From contig NZ_JAGXJN010000002.1 of the NCBI RefSeq assembly GCF_019091455.1, positions 310,001 through 374,000 on the forward strand: 64,000 bases of DNA. The letters are read 5' to 3'. The notes under the pieces are model-generated. The model was given only the letters and a program-made list of their open reading frames with translations. It did not search any database and was not told the DNA's origin. Shown in pieces: positions 7,822 through 16,517 of the stretch. Positions within the stretch are counted from its first letter, which is position 1; every line of letters begins with the position of its first letter. The DNA is from Chitinophaga sp. GbtcB8 (lineage in GTDB: Bacteria > Bacteroidota > Bacteroidia > Chitinophagales > Chitinophagaceae). Made by a program: the position numbers and the translations under genes.

Positions 7822-9278
7822 CACAAATTATGTATATACGCCAGCATAAAACCGACCGAAAACCGCCGGGCCTTTACATCCGTGGGATCGCCCTGCAGCA
7901 CGTTATTTTCATTGGGATGATCAAAGTTAACATCCTGAGGAAAGTGATGGGTAACGCCATAGGAGCAAAGAAAGCCGGTGCGGAAATTAAACTTCTTTTG
8001 CTTAAAGTTGGCGCCCAGCGCCCAGTGTACAAGGTTCCAGTACGCAGTATATGGCTCATAGCCGGTTTGGTCTTTGAACTGGTCTTTGTCGGCATAGCTC
8101 ATATCCGTTCTTACAGAGCAATAACCCGTTACTGAAGGCCGTATGTTGTAGCTAACGCCAACGGCTACATTTAGAATGGCCTTGCGCGCATCGTGCAGGC
8201 GTACGAACTCACGGGTTAAGCTGGAATTACTGCCGGTGTCGGGCCGTATAAAAGCATCGCTCCGGGGTGTAATTACATTATACTCCTTTACCCGGCAAAA
8301 GTATTCCGCTGTTACATATAGCTGTCCCCGCCTGAAATCATAGGCATAACCCAGGGCAGTGCTCAGCGGCATTTTAAAGGTTGTTTTCAGGCTTTCCTGC
8401 CGGCTGTTGGCCAGGAGGCTGTAAAAATCCTTCAGGGCATCTTCATACATATTATTTATCGTATAGTCCGTTACGATAGTACCGGTGCCCCACACATGCA
8501 GCAATGGGGAGCTAACTGTCCACCCCAGGTGATGGCGGCCTGCATCATAGGCAAGCCCTGCTTTAAAGCGCAGCCCCGCATGAATGTAGTTGGCCAGGTA
8601 ATAAGCACTGGTGCTTACCAGCGGTAGTGGTAGCGGTAAGCTGTCAATATCGGCATTTGCCAGCGCGCGGGTATTGCTGATAACATTATAATGCTGCTGC
8701 CGCAGCTGCGCTTCGGCAGAGATACCGGCGGAAAGGCGGGGTGTAAGCCGGAAACCGGTGCTTAGCAGGGCGGAAGTTTCACTTACCCGGTTTTCCAGCA
8801 CATAATCGCCCACAAAGTATTCATCGCCGGGGCTATAAGCATCATTCAGCACATTGATCTTATCATCACGCCGCTGCGAGGCCTGGAAGCGGAATCCCGG
8901 GGAATTTATCAGCGCATAGGCAATTACTACCGGCGCCTTTTTGCCTAACGATATGCTGCCGGATAACATTTGCGGCACAATCCGGACACTATTATTGTGC
9001 AGGTCCCTTCCGGTACCGGCGCCGTTTTTGATCTTAGTGGCATCCAGCTGGTAAATATTAGCGGAAATAGTGCTGATGGCAATACGGTTCTTGTTGGAAA
9101 GGCTCAGCAGGGCAGGGTTATAGAACAGCACACCACTATCACGGTTGCTGGCAATAACGCTGCCGGGCGTTAGCAGCACCCCGGGACCGTAGTTGTTTGA
9201 CCAGTAATGCGCATCCTGGGCAAATGCAGGCAACATAACAATAGTGATACAGTACAATAGCAGGAGGGTTCTGGGCAT
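7821..9278 (-). CDS. Outer-membrane beta-barrel protein, OmpP1/FadL-like
   Basis: 485 residues. A signal peptide (MPRTLLLLYCITIVMLPAFAQ) precedes a Tyr/Asn/Gly-rich region with alternating amphipathic strands. SGVLFYNPALLSLSNKNRIAIS is typical of the FadL/OmpP1 family (DxxxxxxNPA), which transports hydrophobic compounds across the outer membrane; conserved hypothetical barrels in Bacteroidota often begin this way. Regular strands such as ISLGKKAPVVIAYAL, YVTAEYFCRVKEYNVI and RRFSVGFMLAYIHNL, with a final aromatic close to the C-terminus, support a barrel. Substrate unknown. It is divergent from the PI-PLC-like gene and convergent with the Crp-family gene through element B. Confidence 0.7.
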   Translation of the reverse strand: MPRTLLLLYCITIVMLPAFAQDAHYWSNNYGPGVLLTPGSVIASNRDSGVLFYNPALLSLSNKNRIAISTISANIYQLDATKIKNGAGTGRDLHNNSVRIVPQMLSGSISLGKKAPVVIAYALINSPGFRFQASQRRDDKINVLNDAYSPGDEYFVGDYVLENRVSETSALLSTGFRLTPRLSAGISAEAQLRQQHYNVISNTRALANADIDSLPLPLPLVSTSAYYLANYIHAGLRFKAGLAYDAGRHHLGWTVSSPLLHVWGTGTIVTDYTINNMYEDALKDFYSLLANSRQESLKTTFKMPLSTALGYAYDFRRGQLYVTAEYFCRVKEYNVITPRSDAFIRPDTGSNSSLTREFVRLHDARKAILNVAVGVSYNIRPSVTGYCSVRTDMSYADKDQFKDQTGYEPYTAYWNLVHWALGANFKQKKFNFRTGFLCSYGVTHHFPQDVNFDHPNENNVLQGDPTDVKARRFSVGFMLAYIHNL

Positions 9279-9312
9279 GGCAATGGCTGTTTAATTATAT
9301 TGGTAACTAACA

Positions 9313-9326
9313 TTGCAGCCCTGCAA
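9313..9326. promoter_or_regulatory. Dyad TTGCAG-CC-CTGCAA in a divergent promoter region
   Basis: A perfect 6-bp inverted repeat with a 2-base centre lies in the 127-base gap between the outer-membrane barrel gene (minus) and the PI-PLC-like gene (plus). Its form suits a dimeric regulator, but no regulator is identified. Confidence 0.35.
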
Positions 9327-9405
9327 AAGGTTTAAACAAATATGGAAACCGGCGCGTTATAAAATACAAACCATTGCTGTTTATTATATACCTGATCTGC
9401 CAATT

Positions 9406-11364
9406 ATGTATAAATTCCTTTACTCCCTGTTGTTATTCACCTGCCCGCTGTATGCGCAGAACCTTTCCTTTACACCGCCCGTAGCCCTGCTGCCACAGGC
9501 CGTTACAGACAAAGCACCGGACATTACGCACTTCCGGGGAGGTTATTTTGTAACCTGGAAAGCCCCCGGAAATAATGCCCCCGTTCATGCCAGCTACCTG
9601 GGCAAACACCAGGATACCGCTTTTACACAGCAGGATGTTATTGTAAGCAGCGCCGCCACCAGCTGCGCACCTGTGCTGCAGGTATTAGATGAGCACCTGT
9701 ACCTGTTCTGGATAGCTGCAGATGGATCCCTGAAATATATAAAGAATGATACAGATACCAGCCTGGCTGCACAGCAGGTATATACCGTAAAGCTGAATGG
9801 CTTGCTGGCAAACGGGTTAAGCACCACGGCTATTCATGAGCAAATTGTGCTGGCCTCACATGCAAATGATAAAAGTACCCTGGTATTTGCATTGCTGGAA
9901 CCCGGCAACAAGGGTGTGCTGCAGGATGCGCAGCTGCAAACTGTTGAGCGCGTACAAGCTGCCGCCTATCCCTTTATTGTAAGCCTCACGGGTACCGACA
10001 TACGCTTTTGCTGGCAGGCATATAAGGGAAATGATGTGTATTATGCCGACTATAACATGCACAGCAATAAGTGGGGAGCAGCCACACAGCTGGCAGGCGC
10101 TGCTACAGGCACGGCACCCGCCTTATACCATGTGTACAACGCACAGCAGCTGTTTTACCTGTGGAGCGGGGCCAAGAAAGATACCCGCATTTATTACGCC
10201 ACCGCCGGTAACGGGAACCCGCCTACGGAAAAAAAGGTGCTGCCCCCTTACTTCAACAGCAGCAACCCGGTAGCCATTTGCGAAATAGATGTTAACAATT
10301 TTATGCTGGCCTACACCGGTAATGACCAGCACATGTACCTGAGCTATTTTGCCGCCTATAACCCCGCCTCCTGGATGCAGGACCTCCTGCACCCCGCCAA
10401 AGAAACCTATACGCTAAAGGATATTGTAATACCCGGCGCGCACGATGCCGGCATGTCCGTATTAAACGGCACCGGCGGGCAAATGAAAGACGCCATTAAT
10501 ACCTGCAATACGCTCACCCAAAGCTTACCTATAAAAGAGCAGCTGCAGAACGGCATCCGTATGTTTGACCTGCGGGTAGGCAATTATGCGAAGGCGTTAT
10601 ATATAAAACATGCAGAGTCCGACTGTGATGTGGATGCTGTAGGCGCCGGTTACGGGGAAAAGCTGGCCGATGTGCTGAGCAGTGTGCACGCTTTCCTGGA
10701 AACTAACAAAATGGAAACCGTGATGCTGAACTTTAGTCACTTTTGTGAGCAGGATGTACCTACAGCCCGTTTGGCAGACACTATTATAGCACAGCTGGGC
10801 ACGCACCTGTACCACAATCAGCAACAGAAATTAGCAGACTTAAAATTAAAAGACCTGGCCGGTAAAGTGATCGTAGTATTTGAGCAGCATGCCTACCAGG
10901 GCGCTATTGATTCATGCAGCATTGCAAATACTTCCGGTGCTTTTATTAATTACCGGCGTAAATATGCAGCTACCAACGATATCAAAAAAATGCTGGCCGA
11001 CCAGGTGCTGTTCTTCAACAGCATGAAGGAAGGTGTAAAGGATAATGACCTCATACGCCTGGACTGGCAGCTAACCCAAAGCAGCCAGGAAGCAGCGCTG
11101 ATCTGCAATGGTTTCCGCCCCGACAGGACCGGCGCTGTGGTAAGCGGCGTAATATTGCTTACCAATGCCCTGAAAAAGAACCAGACCATCCTGGACCTTT
11201 CCGCTAAGGGCAACCGTTACCTGCTGCCAACAGTGAACGACTGGATCAGTAACGGCACCATCAACAAAAAGAACAAACCTAATATCCTGTACGTAGATGC
11301 CGCCGGCAGCTGGATCACGGACTATTGCATTGATCTTAATATTAGCCCCTTGTACACCCGGTAA
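9406..11364 (+). CDS. Phosphatidylinositol-specific phospholipase C-like protein with N-terminal propeller-like region
   Basis: 652 residues from ATG 9406, the start that gives a signal peptide (MYKFLYSLLLFTCPLYAQ); the upstream extension has no ATG support. Residues 20-320 repeat short aromatic/Trp strands (YFVTWKAP, LYLFWIAADGSLKYI, RFCWQAYKGNDVYYA, FYLWSGAKKDTRIYYA), which suggests a sialidase-like propeller. Residues 335-652 are a PLC-X domain with DIVIPGAHDAGM (His346) and YIKHAESD (His402), the two family histidines, plus FDLRVG. It probably cleaves or binds a phosphoinositol or related head group outside the cytoplasm. It ends 5 bases from the convergent NTF2-like gene. Confidence 0.78.
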   Translation: MYKFLYSLLLFTCPLYAQNLSFTPPVALLPQAVTDKAPDITHFRGGYFVTWKAPGNNAPVHASYLGKHQDTAFTQQDVIVSSAATSCAPVLQVLDEHLYLFWIAADGSLKYIKNDTDTSLAAQQVYTVKLNGLLANGLSTTAIHEQIVLASHANDKSTLVFALLEPGNKGVLQDAQLQTVERVQAAAYPFIVSLTGTDIRFCWQAYKGNDVYYADYNMHSNKWGAATQLAGAATGTAPALYHVYNAQQLFYLWSGAKKDTRIYYATAGNGNPPTEKKVLPPYFNSSNPVAICEIDVNNFMLAYTGNDQHMYLSYFAAYNPASWMQDLLHPAKETYTLKDIVIPGAHDAGMSVLNGTGGQMKDAINTCNTLTQSLPIKEQLQNGIRMFDLRVGNYAKALYIKHAESDCDVDAVGAGYGEKLADVLSSVHAFLETNKMETVMLNFSHFCEQDVPTARLADTIIAQLGTHLYHNQQQKLADLKLKDLAGKVIVVFEQHAYQGAIDSCSIANTSGAFINYRRKYAATNDIKKMLADQVLFFNSMKEGVKDNDLIRLDWQLTQSSQEAALICNGFRPDRTGAVVSGVILLTNALKKNQTILDLSAKGNRYLLPTVNDWISNGTINKKNKPNILYVDAAGSWITDYCIDLNISPLYTR

Positions 11365-11369
11365 GGGTT

Positions 11370-11693
11370 TTAATAGCTGGCTTGTCCTATATCCAGCCGG
11401 TTGATTTTTCCATCCGCCTGTAGATGGAATTTCATATATGTTTTAAAAGCGCCCCATTGGTCGCTGTGAAAATGGCCGTACACATCCAGCCCCTTATTTT
11501 CTACCTTATCAATGCTGGTAAAACGTTCATGCCCCAACGCTTTTTCCCAGAAAGTGTGGAAGTTTATTTTATTACCATCATCATACAGGGCCGCATCTGC
11601 CGTGAATGCAGCAAACCAGGCTTTTTTATCTCCCGCCTGTAAGGCATTAATGGCTTGTTTTACGGTGGTATTGGTGAGTTTATCCGTTTGCAT
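11370..11693 (-). CDS. NTF2-like / SnoaL-like small cytoplasmic protein
   Basis: 107 residues, no signal peptide. TVKQAINALQAGDKKAWFAAFTADAALYDDG, followed by alternating strands ending MKFHLQADGKINRLDIGQ, is the usual NTF2-like pattern (nuclear-transport-factor-2 fold, SnoaL-like). Many such proteins are uncharacterised. It begins 2 bases after the stop of the DoxX-like gene, so the two are surely one transcript, probably continuing from the two SDR genes upstream. Confidence 0.75.
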   Translation of the reverse strand: MQTDKLTNTTVKQAINALQAGDKKAWFAAFTADAALYDDGNKINFHTFWEKALGHERFTSIDKVENKGLDVYGHFHSDQWGAFKTYMKFHLQADGKINRLDIGQASY

Positions 11694-11695
11694 GA

Positions 11696-12049
11696 TCAGT
11701 GTGGTTTACCCAGCGGGTGTTGCAGGAAAATGATCAGGAGGTTCAGTAACAGGAAGGGCAGCTCAATGGCTGCGCCCTTCAGGTCCTTATCCCATAAGTG
11801 AAAACAGGTAATGAATAAAATGGAAGCCGCCATCAGGAAATTGCCCCATACAAAGGTCCTGGGAAACAATATCAGCACTGCGCTGATGAGGGTAACGGCC
11901 CCGGTGATCATAATACCTGTTCTGCTGAAATGCCATTTACCAAAAAGCTGCAACATATTCGGCTGTACTGTTAACATAGCCCAGCCCTGTTTTAAGCCCA
12001 TGAATACGGCTGTGAGTATGAGGATGGAGTTGATGATTTTTATATACAT
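11696..12049 (-). CDS. Small four-helix membrane protein, DoxX-like
   Basis: 117 residues with four hydrophobic stretches (about 6-24, 45-62, 68-84, 93-110) and a conserved-looking GITGAVTLISAVLILFPRTFVWGN-type centre. This size and arrangement is typical of DoxX-like integral membrane proteins, often found beside oxidoreductases and involved in redox or stress functions. The assignment rests on topology more than on a diagnostic motif. It is followed 2 bases later by the NTF2-like gene and preceded by heptad element C. Confidence 0.65.
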   Translation of the reverse strand: MYIKIINSILILTAVFMGLKQGWAMLTVQPNMLQLFGKWHFSRTGIMITGAVTLISAVLILFPRTFVWGNFLMAASILFITCFHLWDKDLKGAAIELPFLLLNLLIIFLQHPLGKPH

Positions 12050-12062
12050 ACGCTTATTTTAT

Positions 12063-12166
12063 GCTAAACGCTAAACGCTTAATGCCCGCGAATTGTTTCA
12101 AACGCCCATCACAGCACATTCAACATAACACAATCAGCGTTCAGCGTTTAGCATTCAGCATTCAGC
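12063..12166. repeat. Heptad inverted-repeat element C
   Basis: Left arm: GCTAAAC GCTAAAC GCTTAAT (12063-12083). Right arm: GTTCAGC GTTTAGC ATTCAGC ATTCAGC (12139-12166). The right arm ends one base before the stop codon of the SDR gene at 12168 and has the GCTGAAN sense on that gene's strand. It separates the SDR pair from the DoxX/NTF2-like pair. Confidence 0.75.
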
Positions 12167-12167
12167 C

Positions 12168-12920
12168 TCAATTAGTCGCTCCTCCATTCACCAGCAAATG
12201 CTGCCCGTTCACAAAAGAAGAGAGGTCGCTGGCAAAGAACTCCGCTACATTAGCCACATCTTCCACTTCAGCTAAACGGCCCATGGGGCAGCTGTCCAGC
12301 AGCTGTTTGCGCAGCGCAGGGTAGCTTTCAGGATCAACAAAGATACCGGAATGATCTACTGCAAAAGGAATAATAGAATTAACAGTTACACCTCTGTGTC
12401 CTATTTCTTTGGAAAGAATATCCACCAGGTAGCGGGGCGTGGTTTTACTGCCGCCGTACACGGCCATACCAGGCACAGGGAACGAGGTGGTGCTGGAAGC
12501 AATGTAAATAATGCGGCCATTGTCTTCCACGTTACGGGCTGCCTGTTGCAGTGTAAAGTAAGATCCTTTGGTGTTGATGGAAAATACGCGGTCAAACTGT
12601 TCTTCTGTAAAATCGGTTACCGGTACTTCCACCATTTCAATACCAGCATTAGCCACCACAATGTCTATTTTGCCAAAGGCTTTTTTAGCTTCTGCAAACA
12701 GTTTTTCCAGCTCGGCCACTTTGCTCACATCGGCCTGCACGGCTATCACTTTAGCGCCCATGGCTGTAATATTGCTCACCACTTCATCTGCTGAAGCCTT
12801 ATCGCGTGAATAATTGATCACAATATCTGCGCCCAGCGCCGCATATCTTTCTGCAATGGCTTTACCCAATCCTCTTGCAGATCCCGTAATTAAGGCTACT
12901 TTATTTTTTAAGCTGTTCAT
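12168..12920 (-). CDS. SDR family oxidoreductase (first of pair)
   Basis: 250 residues, a classical short-chain dehydrogenase/reductase. It has the coenzyme loop TGSARGLG (13-20), NAG at 91-93, a Ser at about 142-143, and the catalytic Tyr155-x-x-x-Lys159 (YGGSK). The end (FVNGQHLLVNGGATN) is typical of FabG/glucose-dehydrogenase-like SDRs. NADPH preference is suggested by the Ser-Arg after the second strand (INYSRD), by inference. The substrate is not determined. It is the downstream member of a two-SDR pair 39 bases apart; the duplicates differ considerably in sequence. Confidence 0.88.
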   Translation of the reverse strand: MNSLKNKVALITGSARGLGKAIAERYAALGADIVINYSRDKASADEVVSNITAMGAKVIAVQADVSKVAELEKLFAEAKKAFGKIDIVVANAGIEMVEVPVTDFTEEQFDRVFSINTKGSYFTLQQAARNVEDNGRIIYIASSTTSFPVPGMAVYGGSKTTPRYLVDILSKEIGHRGVTVNSIIPFAVDHSGIFVDPESYPALRKQLLDSCPMGRLAEVEDVANVAEFFASDLSSFVNGQHLLVNGGATN

Positions 12921-12959
12921 ATATAGTTCAGTTTTTAAGCACTATTAATTCTTAATTAT

Positions 12960-13700
12960 TTACGCCATTCCTCCATTTGCGCCAATATTCTGCGCATTCA
13001 CCCATTTGGCATCATCACTGGCAAGGAACACTACCACGCGGGCAGTATCTTCCGGTTCGCCAATGCGGTTAAAGGGGGAGAGGCTGGCCAGGCGGCCTAT
13101 CAGCTCATCGGATTTACCTTTGGTAAAAAGTTCAGTGTTGGTGGGGCCGGGAGATACGGTGTTCACATTAATACCACGGCTGCCTACTTCTTTGGCAAAG
13201 ATGCGGGTAAACTGTTCTACCGCTGCTTTGGTGCCAACGTAGGTAGCATAGGTAGGCATCATTACGCGGGTGGTGGTTGAGGAGAAGTTAATAACGCTGC
13301 CATTATCGGCCAGGCGGGTAGCGGCTTCGCGCAGGGTGTTAAAAACGCCTTTAACATTAATATCGAACTGGCGGCTGAAATCTTCATCTGTAGTGTCTTT
13401 CAGCAGCTTGGTGATCATGATGCCGGCATTATTCACCAATATATCTATTTTGCCATAATGGGCAATAGCGGTATCAAACAGGTTTTTTACGTCAGCAGAT
13501 TTACTTACATCGGCCTGTACGGCAATGGCATCGCCGCCTTTTTCTTTTATTTCATTTACAAGCTGGTCGGCAGCTTCTTTACCACCGGCATAGTTGATCA
13601 CAACTTTAGCACCGGCAGCAGCCAGGTGACGGGCAACCGTAGCGCCAATACCCCTGGATGCGCCGGTTACTAATGCAATTTTGTTGGTTAGCGTGCTCAT
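12960..13700 (-). CDS. SDR family oxidoreductase (second of pair)
   Basis: 246 residues, classical SDR: TGASRGIG (12-19), NNAGI (90-94), catalytic Tyr154-x-x-x-Lys158 (YVGTK), and C-terminal WVNAQNIGANGGMA. Likely an NADP(H)-dependent 3-oxoacyl-reductase-type or general alcohol dehydrogenase; substrate unknown. It is the promoter-proximal gene of the minus-strand group SDR-SDR-DoxX-NTF2. Its upstream region has two tandem TTGTNNACAA sites (13716-13742), which may be the operator of the group. Confidence 0.88.
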   Translation of the reverse strand: MSTLTNKIALVTGASRGIGATVARHLAAAGAKVVINYAGGKEAADQLVNEIKEKGGDAIAVQADVSKSADVKNLFDTAIAHYGKIDILVNNAGIMITKLLKDTTDEDFSRQFDINVKGVFNTLREAATRLADNGSVINFSSTTTRVMMPTYATYVGTKAAVEQFTRIFAKEVGSRGINVNTVSPGPTNTELFTKGKSDELIGRLASLSPFNRIGEPEDTARVVVFLASDDAKWVNAQNIGANGGMA

Positions 13701-13715
13701 ATTACTTTGTTTTTA

Positions 13716-13742
13716 TTGTTTACAATTATTCGTTGTTGACAA
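13716..13742. promoter_or_regulatory. Two tandem TTGTNNACAA palindromes upstream of the SDR genes
   Basis: TTGTTTACAA (13716-13725) and TTGTTGACAA (13733-13742) are each near-palindromic and 17 bases apart centre to centre, 16-42 bases before the SDR start codon. The layout suits two adjacent sites for a dimeric regulator. Confidence 0.4.
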
Positions 13743-13823
13743 TACAAAGGTCTATGATACACGCGCCCTAAAAGTGCAAATATTACACTATTAGGTACAA
13801 AATTCTAAGGTAGGCGTTCAGCA

Positions 13824-15494
13824 TTACAATCCAATCTTCCCATAAGGCACCCTTATGCCTTTTACCCTGTAAAAATAGGGGTCCAGGTAGCCATCCACAC
13901 AATCTTCCACCCCGCAGGCAGAGAAGTTCAGGCAATAGGTTACCAGCAGCTCATTACGGCCGTTCACAGATTCAGGATGTATAGCCGGGGTATAATACCG
14001 GGCATAATTACCATACAAATATTCTTTAATAGTGTACACCTGTTTACGAACGCTGAACGGGCCCGTAGGGCTGGTAGCAGTAGCTGTATAAATATTACGG
14101 CTGTTATCACAGTTAAAGCCCTGGTCCATGGTTACCATTACATACTTTCCATTTACATAGGCAACAGCAGCGGTGCCCAGCGCATCGGTAATGCGTGCGC
14201 CGTCGCCGGTAACAGGGCTGCTAACCCAGGCTGTGCCGTTCCAGAACGTCCATGATTGCGGGTTGCTTATAGGAAAGCGGGCCACATGTACATTGTTCGT
14301 ATAACCAAAACCGGTAGCCTGTGCGCCAAAAACATATACATAACCATCTGCTGCTTTTACCATGCCCGAGGAATAGTTGATAGCGTTTTGCCCCGACATA
14401 CCCGCCGGTGTGGTGCGTTTTACCTGCCATTTGGTGCCCGCATTTTCTGTAAGATCATATAATGACTGATCGCTGAGGCTTAAGCCGGAACCTTCACCGC
14501 ACTGAATGTATACATGGTTACCGATTTCTACCCCCGGGCCGGGCCATGCAAAACTATTACCGGGTTGAATATCGCATATTTGCTTAGGGCGCCCCTGTGC
14601 GCTGGAATCCCGGGTCATATTGGGAGTGGAAGCAGCATCCCAGTTACCGGCCGTAGGTTGTATCAGGATAGAGTTGCCATAGCTGAAAAAGGAATTGCAG
14701 CTGAATTTACCATTGGGCTGCAGGGATGCGCCATCCCAGGCATCCTGGGTTACCCACAACACTTTGCCATTGCTTAATGGAATGCTGGTGCCTTCATCAA
14801 AAGCTACTGATCCCATGGAGCTGCTGTTACGGTTAAAGAAGCGTACTACCCGGTCGTCCCGGTAAGTATCAGCCTCCCGGGCGGTTAAGATCCATTGCTG
14901 GTTAGTGCCGGTACCGGCTGTTTCCTGGGTAATAGGTGTGCCGTTGGCAGTGGATGATCCTGCATTGGTAAGGGCCATACCGCTGCCTTTATTAATAATA
15001 CGGAAGGCGCCTGTAGTAGCCGCAGGCTCAATGCTCCAAAGCTGCTCATTGCTCAGGAGCGGAAACTCAAAGTATTGCTGCAGCTGCGTACCGGATACGT
15101 TTGAGCCGCCCGGCACATCCAGCAGCTTACCACTGAATACATTGCGGATATGATAATACCGGGTACCATTTACCGTGGTTTTGTAAATAATATGCCAGCG
15201 TTGCCAGCCATCAATTACGCCATCTGAAACAGAGCTGGCGTATTGGGTAATTTTACGCTGATCGTCATACTTTTCATTGTAGGTAGGGAAGCCGGTAACT
15301 TCCATGTACTTACCCCCGGCTACGCAGGAAAAGGTGTAAATGGTGTAATCCGTAATGTTGGCATTAACAGCGGTGGCGGAAACTGCGGATAGCTTTTGAT
15401 TAACGGAGCGCTCCGTGGCGCTCTCATTGTTTTTTCCGCAGCTGCAGCATAGCAGGCAGGCATACAAGCCTGCAAACAGGGTGAGGGTTCTCAT
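13824..15494 (-). CDS. Lipoprotein with ricin-type lectin domain and C-terminal beta-propeller-like domain
   Basis: 556 residues. The lipoprotein signal (LYACLLCCSCGKN) places it in the outer membrane or at the surface. Residues about 52-205 form a ricin-type beta-trefoil with QxW-like motifs (EQLWSIEPA, NQQWILTA), a sugar-binding module. Residues 215-556 contain repeated blade-like strands (VAFDEGTSIPLSNGKVLWVTQDAWDG, NHVYIQCGEGSG, YVYVFGAQATG, RNELLVTYC), consistent with a DUF4185/DUF5005-type propeller; that choice is uncertain. It is a probable glycan-binding or glycan-cleaving surface protein. The TAA stop lies inside a short heptad motif (GCGTTCA GCATTAC, 13814-13827). Confidence 0.7.
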   Translation of the reverse strand: MRTLTLFAGLYACLLCCSCGKNNESATERSVNQKLSAVSATAVNANITDYTIYTFSCVAGGKYMEVTGFPTYNEKYDDQRKITQYASSVSDGVIDGWQRWHIIYKTTVNGTRYYHIRNVFSGKLLDVPGGSNVSGTQLQQYFEFPLLSNEQLWSIEPAATTGAFRIINKGSGMALTNAGSSTANGTPITQETAGTGTNQQWILTAREADTYRDDRVVRFFNRNSSSMGSVAFDEGTSIPLSNGKVLWVTQDAWDGASLQPNGKFSCNSFFSYGNSILIQPTAGNWDAASTPNMTRDSSAQGRPKQICDIQPGNSFAWPGPGVEIGNHVYIQCGEGSGLSLSDQSLYDLTENAGTKWQVKRTTPAGMSGQNAINYSSGMVKAADGYVYVFGAQATGFGYTNNVHVARFPISNPQSWTFWNGTAWVSSPVTGDGARITDALGTAAVAYVNGKYVMVTMDQGFNCDNSRNIYTATATSPTGPFSVRKQVYTIKEYLYGNYARYYTPAIHPESVNGRNELLVTYCLNFSACGVEDCVDGYLDPYFYRVKGIRVPYGKIGL

Positions 15495-15569
15495 AACGGG
15501 AATTTTTAAATGATTAATAAATTCGATCCGTTGTTAAGATAATAGTTTAGCTGATTAGCAAAAATAATT

Positions 15570-16517
15570 CTAGGATGCCGGTTGCCCGAATTGTTTGCGG
15601 TACAGGACAGGGGAGAGGTCGGTATATTTCTTAAAGTAGTTGCTGAAATGGGTGCTCTCTGCAAAGCCCAGCTGGTAGGCGATTTCCTTAATAGGCGTGG
15701 CGGAATGCTGTAGTAGCGACTTAGCTTCTGCAATGGTTTTTTCCGTGATCCAGGTGCTGATGGTTTTGCCCGTTTTGGTTTTAATAACATTACTTAAATA
15801 GTTGGGGTGCAGGTGCTGGGCATCTGCATAGTCCTGCACACGGAACACCTTTTCCGTTTTACCGTTACGCAGGTCGCGGTAGTGCTGTTCCAGCATCCGC
15901 TTAAAATCCTTTACGATCTGCGAGCTGCGGTTACCCTCATAAATAGGGTTATAATCTTCCCAGAAATATTCTTTCACCTTTAATAAGATCACCACAAACA
16001 GGTTGCCGATGATCCTGTTCTTATAGGGAGAGTCGGACAGGTAGGCCTGCTCCACCTGTAAATACAGCTGCTCAAACTCCGCATAGATCTCCGGGCCTAC
16101 AACCCGCGGCTGTACGGTTTCTGACAGCAGGAAAGAAAACTCCTCAAAAATGCGCGGGTGCACATTCTCTTTCAGAAAGCTTTCACTCAGCGTTACCAGG
16201 TACACTTCTCCCAGCCGCTCCCAGTAATGTGATTTATAATGCCCGGGATTGGTGAAGTAGATCATGTTAGGCTCTGTCTTAAATACATGATCGTCGGTTG
16301 TGTACTGGCCATTGGCATCCTTAACAAACACAAAGGAAAAGAAGTTAGGTTTATATACTTCCGACTGAAAAGGCAGGGAGGTAAGAATACCCTTCAGGCT
16401 ATGAATATTAAATTGCGTATGCTCGTTCAGGTTACCCAGGGGCAGGCCCTGTGCTACGTACTGATCATATAACGTATTATAGATAATGATCGGCGCTGTT
16501 TGCTTATGCTGTGACAT
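15570..16517 (-). CDS. AraC family transcriptional regulator
   Basis: 315 residues from ATG 16517. Upstream in-frame codons to 16835 encode a compositionally odd stretch without family similarity, so the shorter start (MSQHKQTAPIIIYNT) is chosen. Residues 10-190 are an AraC-type N-terminal ligand or dimerisation domain. Residues 210-310 are the two helix-turn-helix region (VQDYADAQHLHPNYLSNVIKTKTGKT, then ATPIKEIAYQLGFAESTHFSNYFKKYTDLSPVLYRK). It lies 75 bases upstream of the lectin lipoprotein on the same strand and may regulate it, though this is only positional. Confidence 0.87.
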   Translation of the reverse strand: MSQHKQTAPIIIYNTLYDQYVAQGLPLGNLNEHTQFNIHSLKGILTSLPFQSEVYKPNFFSFVFVKDANGQYTTDDHVFKTEPNMIYFTNPGHYKSHYWERLGEVYLVTLSESFLKENVHPRIFEEFSFLLSETVQPRVVGPEIYAEFEQLYLQVEQAYLSDSPYKNRIIGNLFVVILLKVKEYFWEDYNPIYEGNRSSQIVKDFKRMLEQHYRDLRNGKTEKVFRVQDYADAQHLHPNYLSNVIKTKTGKTISTWITEKTIAEAKSLLQHSATPIKEIAYQLGFAESTHFSNYFKKYTDLSPVLYRKQFGQPAS

